Position numbers and translations under genes: made by a program. From Pseudomonas mangiferae (GTDB lineage Bacteria; Pseudomonadota; Gammaproteobacteria; Pseudomonadales; Pseudomonadaceae), in NCBI RefSeq assembly GCF_007109405.1, contig NZ_VJOY01000004.1:310001-374000 (forward strand): 64,000 nt of DNA, in the 5' to 3' direction. The notes under the pieces were generated by a model, which was not told the origin of the DNA, searched no databases, and saw only the letters and a list, made by a program, of their open reading frames with translations. Positions 55,241 to 64,000 of the stretch are shown here, piece after piece; position 1 is the stretch's first letter, and the number at the start of each line of letters is the position of its first letter.

Positions 55241-57895
55241 ATGCACGTCGATTCACCGTCCTCCGACATCCCCGTCGTCCCCACCCTGGACATCCCGCTG
55301 GTGGAGCAGCCGAAGCGGCTGCGCTGGCTGGAGCGGATCAGCGCCTACCGGCAGACGTTCGGCCTGGTGCTGACGGTGCTGCTGTTCACCGTGGGCCTGC
55401 TGGCCTGCTGGCACCTGCTCCATGAACTGGACCCGGACAGCCTGCGCAGCGCCATGCTGGACGTGCCGCGCAGCAGCTTGGTGGGCGCGCTGGTGGCCAC
55501 TGCTATCGGTTTCATCAGCCTGCTGGGCTACGAATGGTCCGCCAGCCGGTATGCGGGCGTGACCTTGCCGCCTGGGCGCCTGGCCCTGGGCGGCTTCTGC
55601 GCCTTCGCCGTGGGCAACGCCGTGGGGCTGTCGCTGCTGTCCGGTGGCTCGGTGCGCTATCGCCTGTATGGCCGCGAGGGCCTGGGCGCGGGGGACATCG
55701 CGCGGATGACCCTGTTCGCCAGCCTGTCCCTGGGTTGCGCCCTGCCGCCCCTGGCGGCCCTGGCGGCCCTCAGCGACCTGCCGGATGCCGCCCATGCCCT
55801 GAAGCTGCCGGCGGGGCTGGTGGCTGTGCTGGCCCTGGCCGTGCTGGTACCGATCGGCCTGCTGGTGGCGTACCTGGCACGTCGCCGCCAGCCGGACGTG
55901 GCGGTGCCTGGCTGCGTCGACGTGCGGGGCGGCCGCCGCCTGGTGCGGCTGCCGGGCCTGCGCCTGGCGGCCCTGCAACTGCTCATTACCCTGGTGGATG
56001 TGTGCGCCGCCGCCATGGTGCTCTACCTGCTGCTGCCCGAGGCGCCGCCCCTGGGGGCGTTCCTCCTGGTGTACCTGCTGGCCCTGGCCGCCGGGGTGCT
56101 GAGCCACGTACCGGGCGGTGTCGGAGTGTTCGAAGCGGTGCTGCTGGCGGCCTTCGCCGGGCAGATCGGTGCGGCGCCCCTGGCGGCGGCGCTGCTGCTC
56201 TACCGGCTGATCTACGTGGGCCTGCCTCTGGTGCTAGGCTGCCTGCTGCTGCTGGCCCACGAAGGGCAGCGGTTCTTCTTCTCCACGGGGCGACGGGCAT
56301 TCCGGGTGGCCTCGGGCCTGGCGGCGCCGGTGCTGGCGCTGCTGGTGTTCCTCTCCGGGGTGGTGCTGCTGTTCTCGGGGGCCACCCCCGCCGCGGACAT
56401 GCGCCTGGAGCACCTGAGCTTCCTCATCCCCAGCAAGTTGATCGAGGCCTCGCACCTGGCCGCCAGCCTGATCGGCGTGCTCTGCCTGTTGCTGGCCCAC
56501 GGCCTGCGCCGGCGCCTGTCGGCGGCCTGGGTACTCACCGTGGTGTTGCTGCTGGCCGGCGCCGGGCTGTCCCTGCTCAAGGGCTTCGACTGGGAAGAGG
56601 CGAGCCTGCTGATCCTCACGGCTGCGCTGCTGGCAGTATTCCGGCGGGCCTTCTATCGCCCCAGTCGATTGCTGGAGATGCCGTTCTCGCCGTTCAACCT
56701 GGTGGCCAGCGTCTGCGTGCTGGCGGCGGCGATCTGGCTGATGTTCTTCGCCTACCAGGACGTGCCCTACAGCCACGAGCTGTGGTGGCAGTTCGCGGTG
56801 GACGCCGAGGCACCCCGCACCCTGCGTGCCACCCTCGCCAGCGGCCTGCTGCTGGCCGGCATTGCGCTGATCTGGCTGCTGCGTCCGGCCCCGCCGACAA
56901 TTCACCCGCCTACCGCCGACGAGCTGCAGCGCGCCGCCGCCATCGTCCGCCGCTCGGAGCAACCGGATGGCGGCCTGGTGCTCACCGGCGACAAGGCCCT
57001 GCTGTTCCATCCCCAGGACGAGGCCTTCCTGATGTTCGCCCGGCGCGGGCGTAGCCTGGTGTCGCTGTTCGACCCGGTGGGCCCGCCGATCCAGCGTGCC
57101 GAGCTGATCTGGCAGTTCCGCGACCTCTGCGATCGCTACCACGCGCGCCCGGTGTTCTATCAGGTGCGGGCGGAGAACCTGCCGTTCTACATGGACATCG
57201 GCCTCACTGCCCTCAAACTGGGCGAGGAGGCCTGCGTCGACTTGAGCCGCTTCGACCTGGAGAGCAAGGGCAAGAAGGACCTGCGCTACACTTGGAACCG
57301 CGGCCAGCGGGACGGCCTGAGCCTGGAATTCTACGAGCCCGGAGCCGCGCCCCTGGACGAGCTGAAGCGCATTTCCGACGCCTGGATGCTGGGCAAGCAG
57401 GTACGGGAAAAAGGCTTCTCCCTCGGCCGCTTCGACCCGGCCTACCTGCAGCACTTCCGCATCGCCGTGGTGCATGACCAGGGCAAGCCGGTGGCCTTTG
57501 CCAACCTGCTGGAAACCGAAAGCCTGGAAATGGCCAGCCTGGACCTGATGCGGGTGCACCCGGACGCGCCGAAGCTGACCATGGAGTTCCTCATGCTCGG
57601 CCTGATCCTGCACTTCAAGGCCCGCGGCCACGCCTACTTCAGCCTCGGCATGGTGCCCCTGGCCGGCCTGCAGCCACGCCGCGGCGCGCCGCTGCCGCAG
57701 CGACTCGGTGCCCTGGTGTTCCGGCGCGGCGAGCAGTTCTACAACTTCCAGGGGCTACGGCGCTTCAAGGACAAGTTCCAGCCCGACTGGGAGCCCCGCT
57801 ACATGGCCGTGCCCGCCGGACTCGATCCGTTGCTGGCGCTGGCCGACACCGCCGCCCTGATCGCCGGCGGCCTGACCGGACTGGTGAAACGCTGA
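55241..57895 (+). CDS. mprF: Aminoacyl-phosphatidylglycerol synthase/flippase MprF
   Basis: A large membrane protein of 884 aa, close to the P. aeruginosa enzyme. About 14 helices in the first 560 residues form the flippase; the cytoplasmic C-terminus (about 570-884) is the GNAT-like transferase that moves an amino acid from tRNA to phosphatidylglycerol. P. aeruginosa MprF uses Ala-tRNA and raises resistance to cationic peptides and acid. Conserved ends such as GEQFYNFQGLRRFKDKFQPDWEPRY are intact. ATG 55241 follows AAGAGG. The next gene overlaps by one base. Confidence 0.95.
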   Translation: MHVDSPSSDIPVVPTLDIPLVEQPKRLRWLERISAYRQTFGLVLTVLLFTVGLLACWHLLHELDPDSLRSAMLDVPRSSLVGALVATAIGFISLLGYEWSASRYAGVTLPPGRLALGGFCAFAVGNAVGLSLLSGGSVRYRLYGREGLGAGDIARMTLFASLSLGCALPPLAALAALSDLPDAAHALKLPAGLVAVLALAVLVPIGLLVAYLARRRQPDVAVPGCVDVRGGRRLVRLPGLRLAALQLLITLVDVCAAAMVLYLLLPEAPPLGAFLLVYLLALAAGVLSHVPGGVGVFEAVLLAAFAGQIGAAPLAAALLLYRLIYVGLPLVLGCLLLLAHEGQRFFFSTGRRAFRVASGLAAPVLALLVFLSGVVLLFSGATPAADMRLEHLSFLIPSKLIEASHLAASLIGVLCLLLAHGLRRRLSAAWVLTVVLLLAGAGLSLLKGFDWEEASLLILTAALLAVFRRAFYRPSRLLEMPFSPFNLVASVCVLAAAIWLMFFAYQDVPYSHELWWQFAVDAEAPRTLRATLASGLLLAGIALIWLLRPAPPTIHPPTADELQRAAAIVRRSEQPDGGLVLTGDKALLFHPQDEAFLMFARRGRSLVSLFDPVGPPIQRAELIWQFRDLCDRYHARPVFYQVRAENLPFYMDIGLTALKLGEEACVDLSRFDLESKGKKDLRYTWNRGQRDGLSLEFYEPGAAPLDELKRISDAWMLGKQVREKGFSLGRFDPAYLQHFRIAVVHDQGKPVAFANLLETESLEMASLDLMRVHPDAPKLTMEFLMLGLILHFKARGHAYFSLGMVPLAGLQPRRGAPLPQRLGALVFRRGEQFYNFQGLRRFKDKFQPDWEPRYMAVPAGLDPLLALADTAALIAGGLTGLVKR

Positions 57896-59169
57896 TGCCC
57901 TCGTTCAAACGTCGCGGGCTTGGCCTGCTGGTGCTGCTGGTCCTGATCGTGCTGGTGGCCGCCCTGTACCTCTGGCTGCGCCCACCGCCCAAGAGCCGGG
58001 TGGAGCCCCTGACCCTGGAAGACGGCAGCCCGGCGGTACACGCCATACCCGGTACCGCCCGCGGCGAGCGGGTGCTGGTGGCGGTGCCGGCCGGGCAGGG
58101 TCTTAACGAAGGCCAGTTGCTGGCTCTGGCGGATACCGCGGGTGCCGAGGTGCTGCAGGTGGAGACCCGCGACGGCGACTGCGCGGCCCAGGCCGCGCGG
58201 CTGGGCACCCTGCGCCAACACCTGGACGGCGAACCGACCCTGGTGGCCGGCAGCGGGCCCGGCGCGGCGCTGGCCTGGCGCTGGCTGGCGGGGCAGGGCA
58301 GCGACAAGGCCCGGGCGCTGTCAGTGGATTTCGCCGTCGACCACCCGGACTGCCCGCAACCCCTGCCCACCCAGGCGAGTCACGGGCGCTGGAGCGTGGC
58401 CTGGAACGACAGCCCGGACGATGACAGCGCCCGTTTCGCCCGGGACGTCTCCAATGCGGAAACGCTGATCGCCGACTACGACACCGCGCTGCCGGCCCTG
58501 CTGGACAGCGAACTGCAGCGCCTGCTGCAAGGCACCGGCGAGACGATCCCGGTGGTGGAGGTTCCGGCCCCGCCGGGCAAGGCCAGCGACACCGTAACCC
58601 TGTTCTACTCCGGCGACGGCGGCTGGCGCGACCTGGACCGTGACGTGGCGGCGCAGATGGCCGAGCTGGGCTACCCGGTGGTGGGTGTGGACACCCTGCG
58701 CTACTACTGGCAGCACAAGACCGCGCAGCAATCCGCCGCCGACCTCTCCCATCTGATGCACATCTACCGGGAGAAATGGGGCGCCAAGCGCTTCGTGCTG
58801 ATGGGCTTTTCCTTCGGCGCCAACGTGCTTCCTTCCATTTACGGGGAGCTGCCGGACACCGACCGAAATCAGGTGGATGGTGTGTTCCTGATGTCCATGG
58901 AGCGCAGCCTGAGCTTCGAGATCAGGGTGCAGGGCTGGCTGGGCAAGGCCGGGGAGGAGGCGCCGGTGGGGCCGGAGCTGGCCAAGTTGCCCACCGACAA
59001 GCTGCTGTGCATCTATGGCGAGGAGGAGGCCGACGACAGCGGCTGCACTCTGCCCGAATCGAAGGGCGAGAACCTGCGGCTGCCCGGCGGGCATCACTAC
59101 GACGAGGATTATCCGGCCCTGGCCAAGCGCTTGGTCCAGGCGATCCTGAAACGGCAGAAACGCGCCTGA
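57895..59169 (+). CDS. Alanyl-phosphatidylglycerol hydrolase, VirJ/AcvB family
   Basis: An exported or membrane-anchored 424-aa protein with one N-terminal helix (LLVLLVLIVLVAALYLWL) and an alpha/beta-hydrolase domain; the nucleophile elbow is MGFSFGAN (Ser in GxSxG), and the late His is in GGHHYDEDYP. In P. aeruginosa the gene next to mprF hydrolyses alanyl-phosphatidylglycerol in the periplasm, balancing MprF. The TGATG overlap with mprF makes the pair one unit for making and removing the lipid. Confidence 0.88.
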   Translation: MPSFKRRGLGLLVLLVLIVLVAALYLWLRPPPKSRVEPLTLEDGSPAVHAIPGTARGERVLVAVPAGQGLNEGQLLALADTAGAEVLQVETRDGDCAAQAARLGTLRQHLDGEPTLVAGSGPGAALAWRWLAGQGSDKARALSVDFAVDHPDCPQPLPTQASHGRWSVAWNDSPDDDSARFARDVSNAETLIADYDTALPALLDSELQRLLQGTGETIPVVEVPAPPGKASDTVTLFYSGDGGWRDLDRDVAAQMAELGYPVVGVDTLRYYWQHKTAQQSAADLSHLMHIYREKWGAKRFVLMGFSFGANVLPSIYGELPDTDRNQVDGVFLMSMERSLSFEIRVQGWLGKAGEEAPVGPELAKLPTDKLLCIYGEEEADDSGCTLPESKGENLRLPGGHHYDEDYPALAKRLVQAILKRQKRA

Positions 59170-59182
59170 GGGCGCGTTTCTG
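59155..59182 (+). terminator. Terminator-like hairpin at the end of the hydrolase gene
   Basis: CAGAAACGCGCC and GGCGCGTTTCTG, a perfect 12-bp stem with a 4-nt loop, including the stop codon in its loop. The T tract is poor; it may serve kup as well from the other side. Confidence 0.65.
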
Positions 59183-59258
59183 TTAATGCCCGCAGGACGG
59201 GGCGCTCACAGCGCGCCTACCTCGACCTCGCGCGTTCGAATGAGCTTTCGCCTCGACG

Positions 59259-61157
59259 TCAGAACTCCACCTGGGTGCCCAGCTCGATCACCCGGTTTAG
59301 CGGCAGCTTGAAGTAGCGCAGGTTGCTGTTGGCATTCTTCAGCAGGAAGGCGAACAGCGCCTCGCGCCAGCGCGCCATGCCCATTCGCTTGGTGGGGATC
59401 ACCGTTTCCCGGCTGAGGAAGTAGGTGGTGCGCATGGGGCTGAAATCCAGTTCGCTCAGGTGACAGAGGGCCAGGGCCGCGGGCACATCCGGCTCCTCGA
59501 TGAAGCCGAAGTGCAGCAGCACGCGAAAGAAGCCATCGCCATAGGCATCCACCTCGAAGCGCCGCTCCGGCGGCACCCGGGGCTGGTCCTCGCTGACCAC
59601 GGTGAGCAGCACCACCTGCTCGTGCAGCACCTGGTTGTGCAGCAGGTTGTGCAGCAGCGCGTGGGGGACGGCGTCCGGGCGCGCGGTGAGGAACACCGCG
59701 GTGCCCTGCACGCGGTGGGGCGGCTGGCTGCGGATGCTGTTGATGAACAGCGGCAACGGCAGCGCGCTTTCGTCCAGGCGCTCCATGAGGATCTGCCGGC
59801 CGCGCTTCCAGGTGGTCATCAGGGCGAACAGCGCGATGCCCGCCACCACCGGGAACGCGCCGCCCTCGATGATCTTCGGCACGTTGGCGGCGAAGAACAG
59901 GCTGTCCACCAGCAGGAAACCCACCAGCACCGGGATTGCCAGCCACAGCGGCGTCTTCCACAGCAGCAGCATCACGGCGGTCACCAGCAAGGTGGTGATC
60001 AGCATGGTGCCGGTCACTGCCACGCCATAGGCCGAGGCCAGGGCGCCGGAGGATTCGAAGCCCAGCACCAGCAGTACCACGCCCACCATCAGTGCCCAGT
60101 TCACCGTGCCGATGTAGATCTGCCCCTGCTCGTGGCTTGAGGTGTGCTGGATGTGCATGCGCGGCACGTAGCCCAGCTGGATCGCCTGCTGGGTGATGGA
60201 GAACGCGCCGGATATCACCGCCTGGGAGGCGATCACCGTGGCCAGGGTCGACAGGGCCACCAGGGGCAGCAGCGCCCAGGACGGCGCCAAGAGGTAGAAC
60301 GGGTTGCGGGCCGCCTCGGGGTTCTCCAGCAACAGCGCTCCCTGGCCGAAATAGTTGAGCACCAGGCCCGGCAGCACCAGGCCGAACCAGGCGCGGGCCA
60401 CCGGCTTGCGGCCGAAGTGGCCCATGTCCGCGTACAGCGCCTCGGCGCCGGTCAGCGCCAGCACCACGGCGCCCAGGATCGCCAGGCCGATGGCCGGGTG
60501 GACGATGAAGAAATGCACGCCCCAATAGGGGTTGAGCGCCTTGAGCACCTCCGGGCGCTGCAGGATGCCATAGACCCCCAGCACCCCCAGTACGCTGAAC
60601 CAGAGCACCATCACCGGCCCGAAGACGATGCCGATCTGGGCGGTGCCGCGCTTCTGCAGCAGGAACAGCCCCACCAGCAGGATCAGCGCCAGGGGCACCA
60701 CCCAGTGACCGAGGCCGTCGAAGGCGATTTCCAGGCCCTCCACCGCCGACAGCACGGAGATGGCCGGGGTGATCATGCTGTCGCCGTAGAACAGCGCGGC
60801 GCCGAACAGCCCCAGCAGCACCAACACCGTCTTCAACCGCGGGTAGGGCAGCGCGGCGCGGCGGGCGAGGGCGGTCAGGGCGATCACCCCGCCTTCGCCC
60901 TGGTTGTCGGCGCGCAGGATGAACAGCACGTATTTGATCGACACCACCCAGATCAGCGACCAGAAGATCAGCGAGAGGATGCCCAGCACGCCATCGTGGT
61001 TGGCTTGCACGCCGTAGTGCCCGGCGAACACTTCCTTGAGGGTGTACAGCGGGCTGGTGCCGATGTCGCCATACACCACGCCGATGGTGGCCACCAGCAG
61101 GCCCATGGAGGACGCTTGTCCGTGCTGCCGGGCCGGTTCTGCGGCGATTTCGCTCAT
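59259..61157 (-). CDS. kup: KUP-type potassium uptake transporter
   Basis: A 632-aa transporter with about 12 membrane helices in the first 450 residues and a cytoplasmic C-terminal domain. Family signature [19 protein letters not shown] is at the N-terminus, then [18 protein letters not shown] and [11 protein letters not shown]. It takes up potassium with protons, important at low pH or high osmolarity. I chose ATG 61157 (MSEIAAEPA), 9 nt inside an alternative ATG 61166 that sits too close to its ribosome site. It is divergent from rimO. Confidence 0.95.
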   Translation of the reverse strand: MSEIAAEPARQHGQASSMGLLVATIGVVYGDIGTSPLYTLKEVFAGHYGVQANHDGVLGILSLIFWSLIWVVSIKYVLFILRADNQGEGGVIALTALARRAALPYPRLKTVLVLLGLFGAALFYGDSMITPAISVLSAVEGLEIAFDGLGHWVVPLALILLVGLFLLQKRGTAQIGIVFGPVMVLWFSVLGVLGVYGILQRPEVLKALNPYWGVHFFIVHPAIGLAILGAVVLALTGAEALYADMGHFGRKPVARAWFGLVLPGLVLNYFGQGALLLENPEAARNPFYLLAPSWALLPLVALSTLATVIASQAVISGAFSITQQAIQLGYVPRMHIQHTSSHEQGQIYIGTVNWALMVGVVLLVLGFESSGALASAYGVAVTGTMLITTLLVTAVMLLLWKTPLWLAIPVLVGFLLVDSLFFAANVPKIIEGGAFPVVAGIALFALMTTWKRGRQILMERLDESALPLPLFINSIRSQPPHRVQGTAVFLTARPDAVPHALLHNLLHNQVLHEQVVLLTVVSEDQPRVPPERRFEVDAYGDGFFRVLLHFGFIEEPDVPAALALCHLSELDFSPMRTTYFLSRETVIPTKRMGMARWREALFAFLLKNANSNLRYFKLPLNRVIELGTQVEF

Positions 61158-61364
61158 GCAACCCATCCTGCTTGAAAAATGTGGCGCATCCTCTGCCAGC
61201 CGCCCTGCCCAGGCAAGTACCCGAGGACGCGATGTCGCAGTTTCGACCTTTCCAGCCTAGCCGTCCCGACGGCAACCGGAAGGCTGGTCAAGCCGCCGAG
61301 CTGCCGCTAGAATTGCGCACTTTTTGATCAGAGGCGCCGTCTGAGCGCCCGTCCGAGGTTAGCC

Positions 61365-62690
61365 ATGTCCACCGTATCCACGCCGAAAGTCGGCTTCGTT
61401 TCACTGGGTTGCCCCAAGGCCCTGGTGGACTCCGAGCGCATCCTCACCCAGCTGCGCATGGAGGGCTACGAGGTCGTGCCCACCTACCAGGACGCCGACG
61501 TGGTGGTGGTCAATACCTGTGGATTCATCGACAGCGCCAAAGCCGAATCGTTGGAAGTGATTGGCGAGGCCATCGCCGAGAACGGCAAGGTCATCGTCAC
61601 CGGCTGCATGGGGGTGGAGGAGGGCTCCATCCGCGACGTCCACCCCAGCGTGCTGGCGGTCACCGGGCCGCAGCAGTACGAGCAGGTGGTGACCGCGGTG
61701 CACGAGGTGGTCCCGCCACGCGCCGAGCACAACCCGCTGGTGGACCTGGTCCCGCCCCAGGGGGTCAAGCTGACCCCGCGGCACTACGCCTACCTGAAGA
61801 TTTCCGAGGGCTGCAACCATTCCTGCAGCTTCTGCATCATCCCCTCCATGCGCGGCAAGCTGGTCAGCCGCCCGGTGGGCAGTGTGCTGGGCGAGGCCGA
61901 GCGGCTGGTCAAGGCGGGCGTCAAGGAGCTGCTGGTGATTTCCCAGGACACCAGCGCCTACGGCGTGGACCTGAAGTACAAGACCGACTTCTGGAACGGC
62001 CAGCCGGTGAAGACCCGCATGCTGGAGCTGTGCGAGGCCCTGTCCAGCATGGGCGTGTGGGTGCGCCTGCACTACGTCTATCCCTACCCGAACGTGGATG
62101 ACGTGATCCCGCTGATGGCTGCGGGCAAGCTGCTGCCCTACCTGGACATCCCGTTCCAGCACGCCAGCCCGAAGGTGCTCAAGGCCATGAAGCGCCCGGC
62201 CTTCGAGGACAAGACCCTGGCGCGGATCAAGAAGTGGCGGGAGCTCTGCCCGGAGCTGACCATCCGCTCCACCTTCATCGTCGGCTTCCCCGGCGAGACC
62301 GAGGAAGACTTCCAGTACCTGCTGGACTGGCTCACCGAGGCCCAGCTGGACCGTGTCGGCTGCTTCCAGTATTCGCCGGTGGACGGCGCGCCGGCCAACG
62401 AACTGGGCCTCGACCCGGTACCCGACGACGTCAAGCAGGACCGCTGGGAGCGCTTCATGGCCCACCAGCAGGCCATCTCCGCCGAGCGCCTGCAGTTGAA
62501 GATCGGCCGCGAGGTGGACGTGCTGATCGACGAGGTGGACGAGCAGGGCGCCGTGGGCCGCTCCCACGCGGACGCCCCGGAAATCGACGGCAACGTGTTC
62601 ATTGATACCCGCGACGTCAAGCCCGGCGACCGCATCCGCGTGCGCATCACCGATGCCGACGAGTACGACCTCTGGGCCGAGGTGGTCTGA
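61365..62690 (+). CDS. rimO: Ribosomal protein S12 methylthiotransferase RimO
   Basis: Radical SAM enzyme of 441 aa that adds a methylthio group to Asp88/89 of ribosomal protein S12. Three domains are visible: the N-terminal MTTase domain ([19 protein letters not shown], with cluster cysteines), the radical SAM core with [11 protein letters not shown] (CX3CX2C), and a C-terminal TRAM domain ([20 protein letters not shown]). The [11 protein letters not shown] motif separates RimO from MiaB. It stands alone on its strand. Confidence 0.96.
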   Translation: MSTVSTPKVGFVSLGCPKALVDSERILTQLRMEGYEVVPTYQDADVVVVNTCGFIDSAKAESLEVIGEAIAENGKVIVTGCMGVEEGSIRDVHPSVLAVTGPQQYEQVVTAVHEVVPPRAEHNPLVDLVPPQGVKLTPRHYAYLKISEGCNHSCSFCIIPSMRGKLVSRPVGSVLGEAERLVKAGVKELLVISQDTSAYGVDLKYKTDFWNGQPVKTRMLELCEALSSMGVWVRLHYVYPYPNVDDVIPLMAAGKLLPYLDIPFQHASPKVLKAMKRPAFEDKTLARIKKWRELCPELTIRSTFIVGFPGETEEDFQYLLDWLTEAQLDRVGCFQYSPVDGAPANELGLDPVPDDVKQDRWERFMAHQQAISAERLQLKIGREVDVLIDEVDEQGAVGRSHADAPEIDGNVFIDTRDVKPGDRIRVRITDADEYDLWAEVV

Positions 62691-62915
62691 GGCCCTCCGC
62701 GTCGACCCTGCGCGGGCCGGCGCTTCCTGGGGATCGGTTCTCGCCAGCCTGCTGATTGGCTGCCCCTCGGCACCTTGGCCGTCGGCCATGGAGGAAAGCC
62801 GCCGCGGGTGGACCCGTGTTTAGACTGACTGCCGTTACGCCAACCCGCCATCTGGCGAGTGCTGCGACGTCCTGGGCAGCCTCCAGCCCTGTCGATCTTC
62901 CGGCTGCCCGCCGCT

Positions 62916-64000
62916 CTAGCTGGCGCTCGCCTGGCCGGCTTCGGGTACGGGCGGCGCGTCGCCATGGGTCGCGGCGACGACCTGGCGCCGTTCGTGCTCG
63001 ATCAGCCAGCGCTTGCGCCAGAGCCCGCCCCCGTAGCCGGTGAGGGAGCCATCCGAGCCGATCACCCGGTGGCAGGGAATCACGATGGCGATCTGGTTGG
63101 CGCCGTTGGCGCGGGCCACCGCTCGGGTCGCCGAGGGTTGGCCCACGCTCACCGCCAGGGCGGCATAGCTGCAGGTTTCCCCCGCCGGCACCTCCCGCAG
63201 GGCGTCCCAGACCCGCCGGGTGAAGACCGAGCCGGCCTCCATCAGGGGCGTGGCGAAATGCAGCGAGCGCCCGGCGAAATAGTCCGCCAGCTCGGCCTCG
63301 ATCCGGTCCAGGGGCGGGGTGCGACCCATGACGATTTCCGAGTCGGTGCGCGCCTTGAGGCGTGTCAGCTCCCCGGGCAGCGCCGGGCGATCGACGAACT
63401 CCAGCAGGTGCAGGCCGTGCTCGTCGGCCACCGCCAGCATTGCGCCGATGGGGGTTTCCAGCCAATCCGCCCGCAGCAGCGCGCGGCGGTGTACCTGGCT
63501 CGGGGTGGTGCCGAGGTGACGGGCGATGGCGGCGCGGAAACCGCTGCCGGACGCGAAGCTCGCTTCCATCTGCGCCTGGATGACCCGTTCGCCGGCCGCC
63601 AGCCGGTCCAGGCCGCGGCCGAGGCGGCGCAGGCGGGCCATTTCCAGGAAGGTGAGGCCGAACTGGCGCTTGAAGGTCCGGCGCACCGTGGAGGGATCGA
63701 GCTTACGCGCCACCAGGTCGTCCTCGGACCAGCGCCGTTCCGGCTCGGCGTCCAGGGCCGCCAGCAGGTCCTGCACCAGCGGGTCCTGTTCGCCCGGCAG
63801 GGCCAGCGGCGTGCAGCGCTTGCACGGCCGAAAGCCGGCTTCCAGCGCGGCCGCGATGGAGTCGAAGAAGGTCACGTTCTCGCGCTTCGGCTTGCGCGCG
63901 CTGCAGGTCAGGCGGCAGAACACTCCGGTGCTGCTGACACCCACGTAGGCGAAGCCGTCGTAGGCCGGATCGCGGGTCAGCAGCGCCTGGTACAGCACGT
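62916..64000 (-). CDS. ada: Ada-type DNA methyl-repair protein/regulator, missing N-terminal end
   Basis: At least 360 aa; the true start is probably just beyond the window edge, since the frame is open to position 64000 and only a GTG is available inside. Three modules are present: an N-terminal zinc/methylphosphotriester domain (GVFCRLTCSARKPKRENV, FRPCKRCTP), an AraC helix-turn-helix (STVRRTFKRQFGLTFLEMAR), and a C-terminal O6-methylguanine transferase with active Cys in IVIPCHRVIGSDG. It repairs alkylated DNA and, once methylated, activates its own regulon. Confidence 0.92.
   Translation of the reverse strand, partial: VLYQALLTRDPAYDGFAYVGVSSTGVFCRLTCSARKPKRENVTFFDSIAAALEAGFRPCKRCTPLALPGEQDPLVQDLLAALDAEPERRWSEDDLVARKLDPSTVRRTFKRQFGLTFLEMARLRRLGRGLDRLAAGERVIQAQMEASFASGSGFRAAIARHLGTTPSQVHRRALLRADWLETPIGAMLAVADEHGLHLLEFVDRPALPGELTRLKARTDSEIVMGRTPPLDRIEAELADYFAGRSLHFATPLMEAGSVFTRRVWDALREVPAGETCSYAALAVSVGQPSATRAVARANGANQIAIVIPCHRVIGSDGSLTGYGGGLWRKRWLIEHERRQVVAATHGDAPPVPEAGQASAS

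Noticed and set aside
59206-61275. 689-codon frame on the same strand as kup
   Set aside because: Out-of-frame translation of kup, rich in Gly, Ala, Arg and Pro; kup has all family motifs.

Overview
This GC-rich window reads as a chromosomal segment of a Pseudomonas related to the P. aeruginosa group. The evidence is protein-level recognition of many core genes in a familiar order: wrbA-arsC, proS, an OprD porin, dps, aspS, yebC/pmpR, ruvCAB, ybgC-tolQRAB-pal-cpoB, queE-queC, tRNA-Lys, nadA, bepA, a tusA-like gene, perM, bcp, gcvR, dapA-bamC-purC and tRNA-Ser. The species is not determined.

Layout. 1-33.6 kb is conserved core: redox and lipoprotein genes, aminoacyl-tRNA synthetases, Holliday-junction processing, the Tol-Pal envelope system, queuosine and NAD precursor synthesis, and lysine and purine biosynthesis. 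A tRNA-Ser(CGA) gene at 33,658-33,747 is the attachment site of a filamentous (inovirus) prophage at about 33,723-47,941. It is bounded by a perfect 28-bp direct repeat of the tRNA 3' end. From 47.9 to 53.6 kb lies a sparse accessory stretch with a PL7 alginate lyase, a lone S24-type repressor, a zinc-ribbon membrane protein and a secreted M28 aminopeptidase, separated by long non-coding gaps. 53.6-64 kb returns to core genes: a DUF5610-like protein, a glutaredoxin-like protein, mprF with its partner hydrolase, kup, rimO and ada. In P. aeruginosa PAO1, as I recall its numbering, these last genes (about PA0916-PA0920) lie before wrbA (PA0949), so the region around the tRNA-Ser is also a synteny breakpoint.

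The prophage is the most interesting part. Read on the minus strand it keeps the classical Ff gene order: regulators, a cytosine methylase-like gene, two membrane proteins, a pV-like protein, two micro-genes in the VII and IX positions (36 and 41 aa, absent from the ORF list), the major coat protein followed by a terminator, adsorption protein pIII, pVI, Zot/pI, then its own secretin (pIV), a replication initiator and a tyrosine integrase. Six early genes are chained by five consecutive 4-nt ATGA overlaps. A repressor-like gene points the other way across an operator-rich divergent promoter. Between it and attR is an AT-rich cargo island (about 44.4-47.8 kb). It holds a stand-alone 78-aa colicin E3-type ribonuclease domain, a 103-aa partner, an ImmA/IrrE metallopeptidase, and two membrane-protein genes. 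Pf-type phages carry toxin-antitoxin and anti-phage modules in such cargo positions, so this five-gene block is the best candidate here for an undescribed system.
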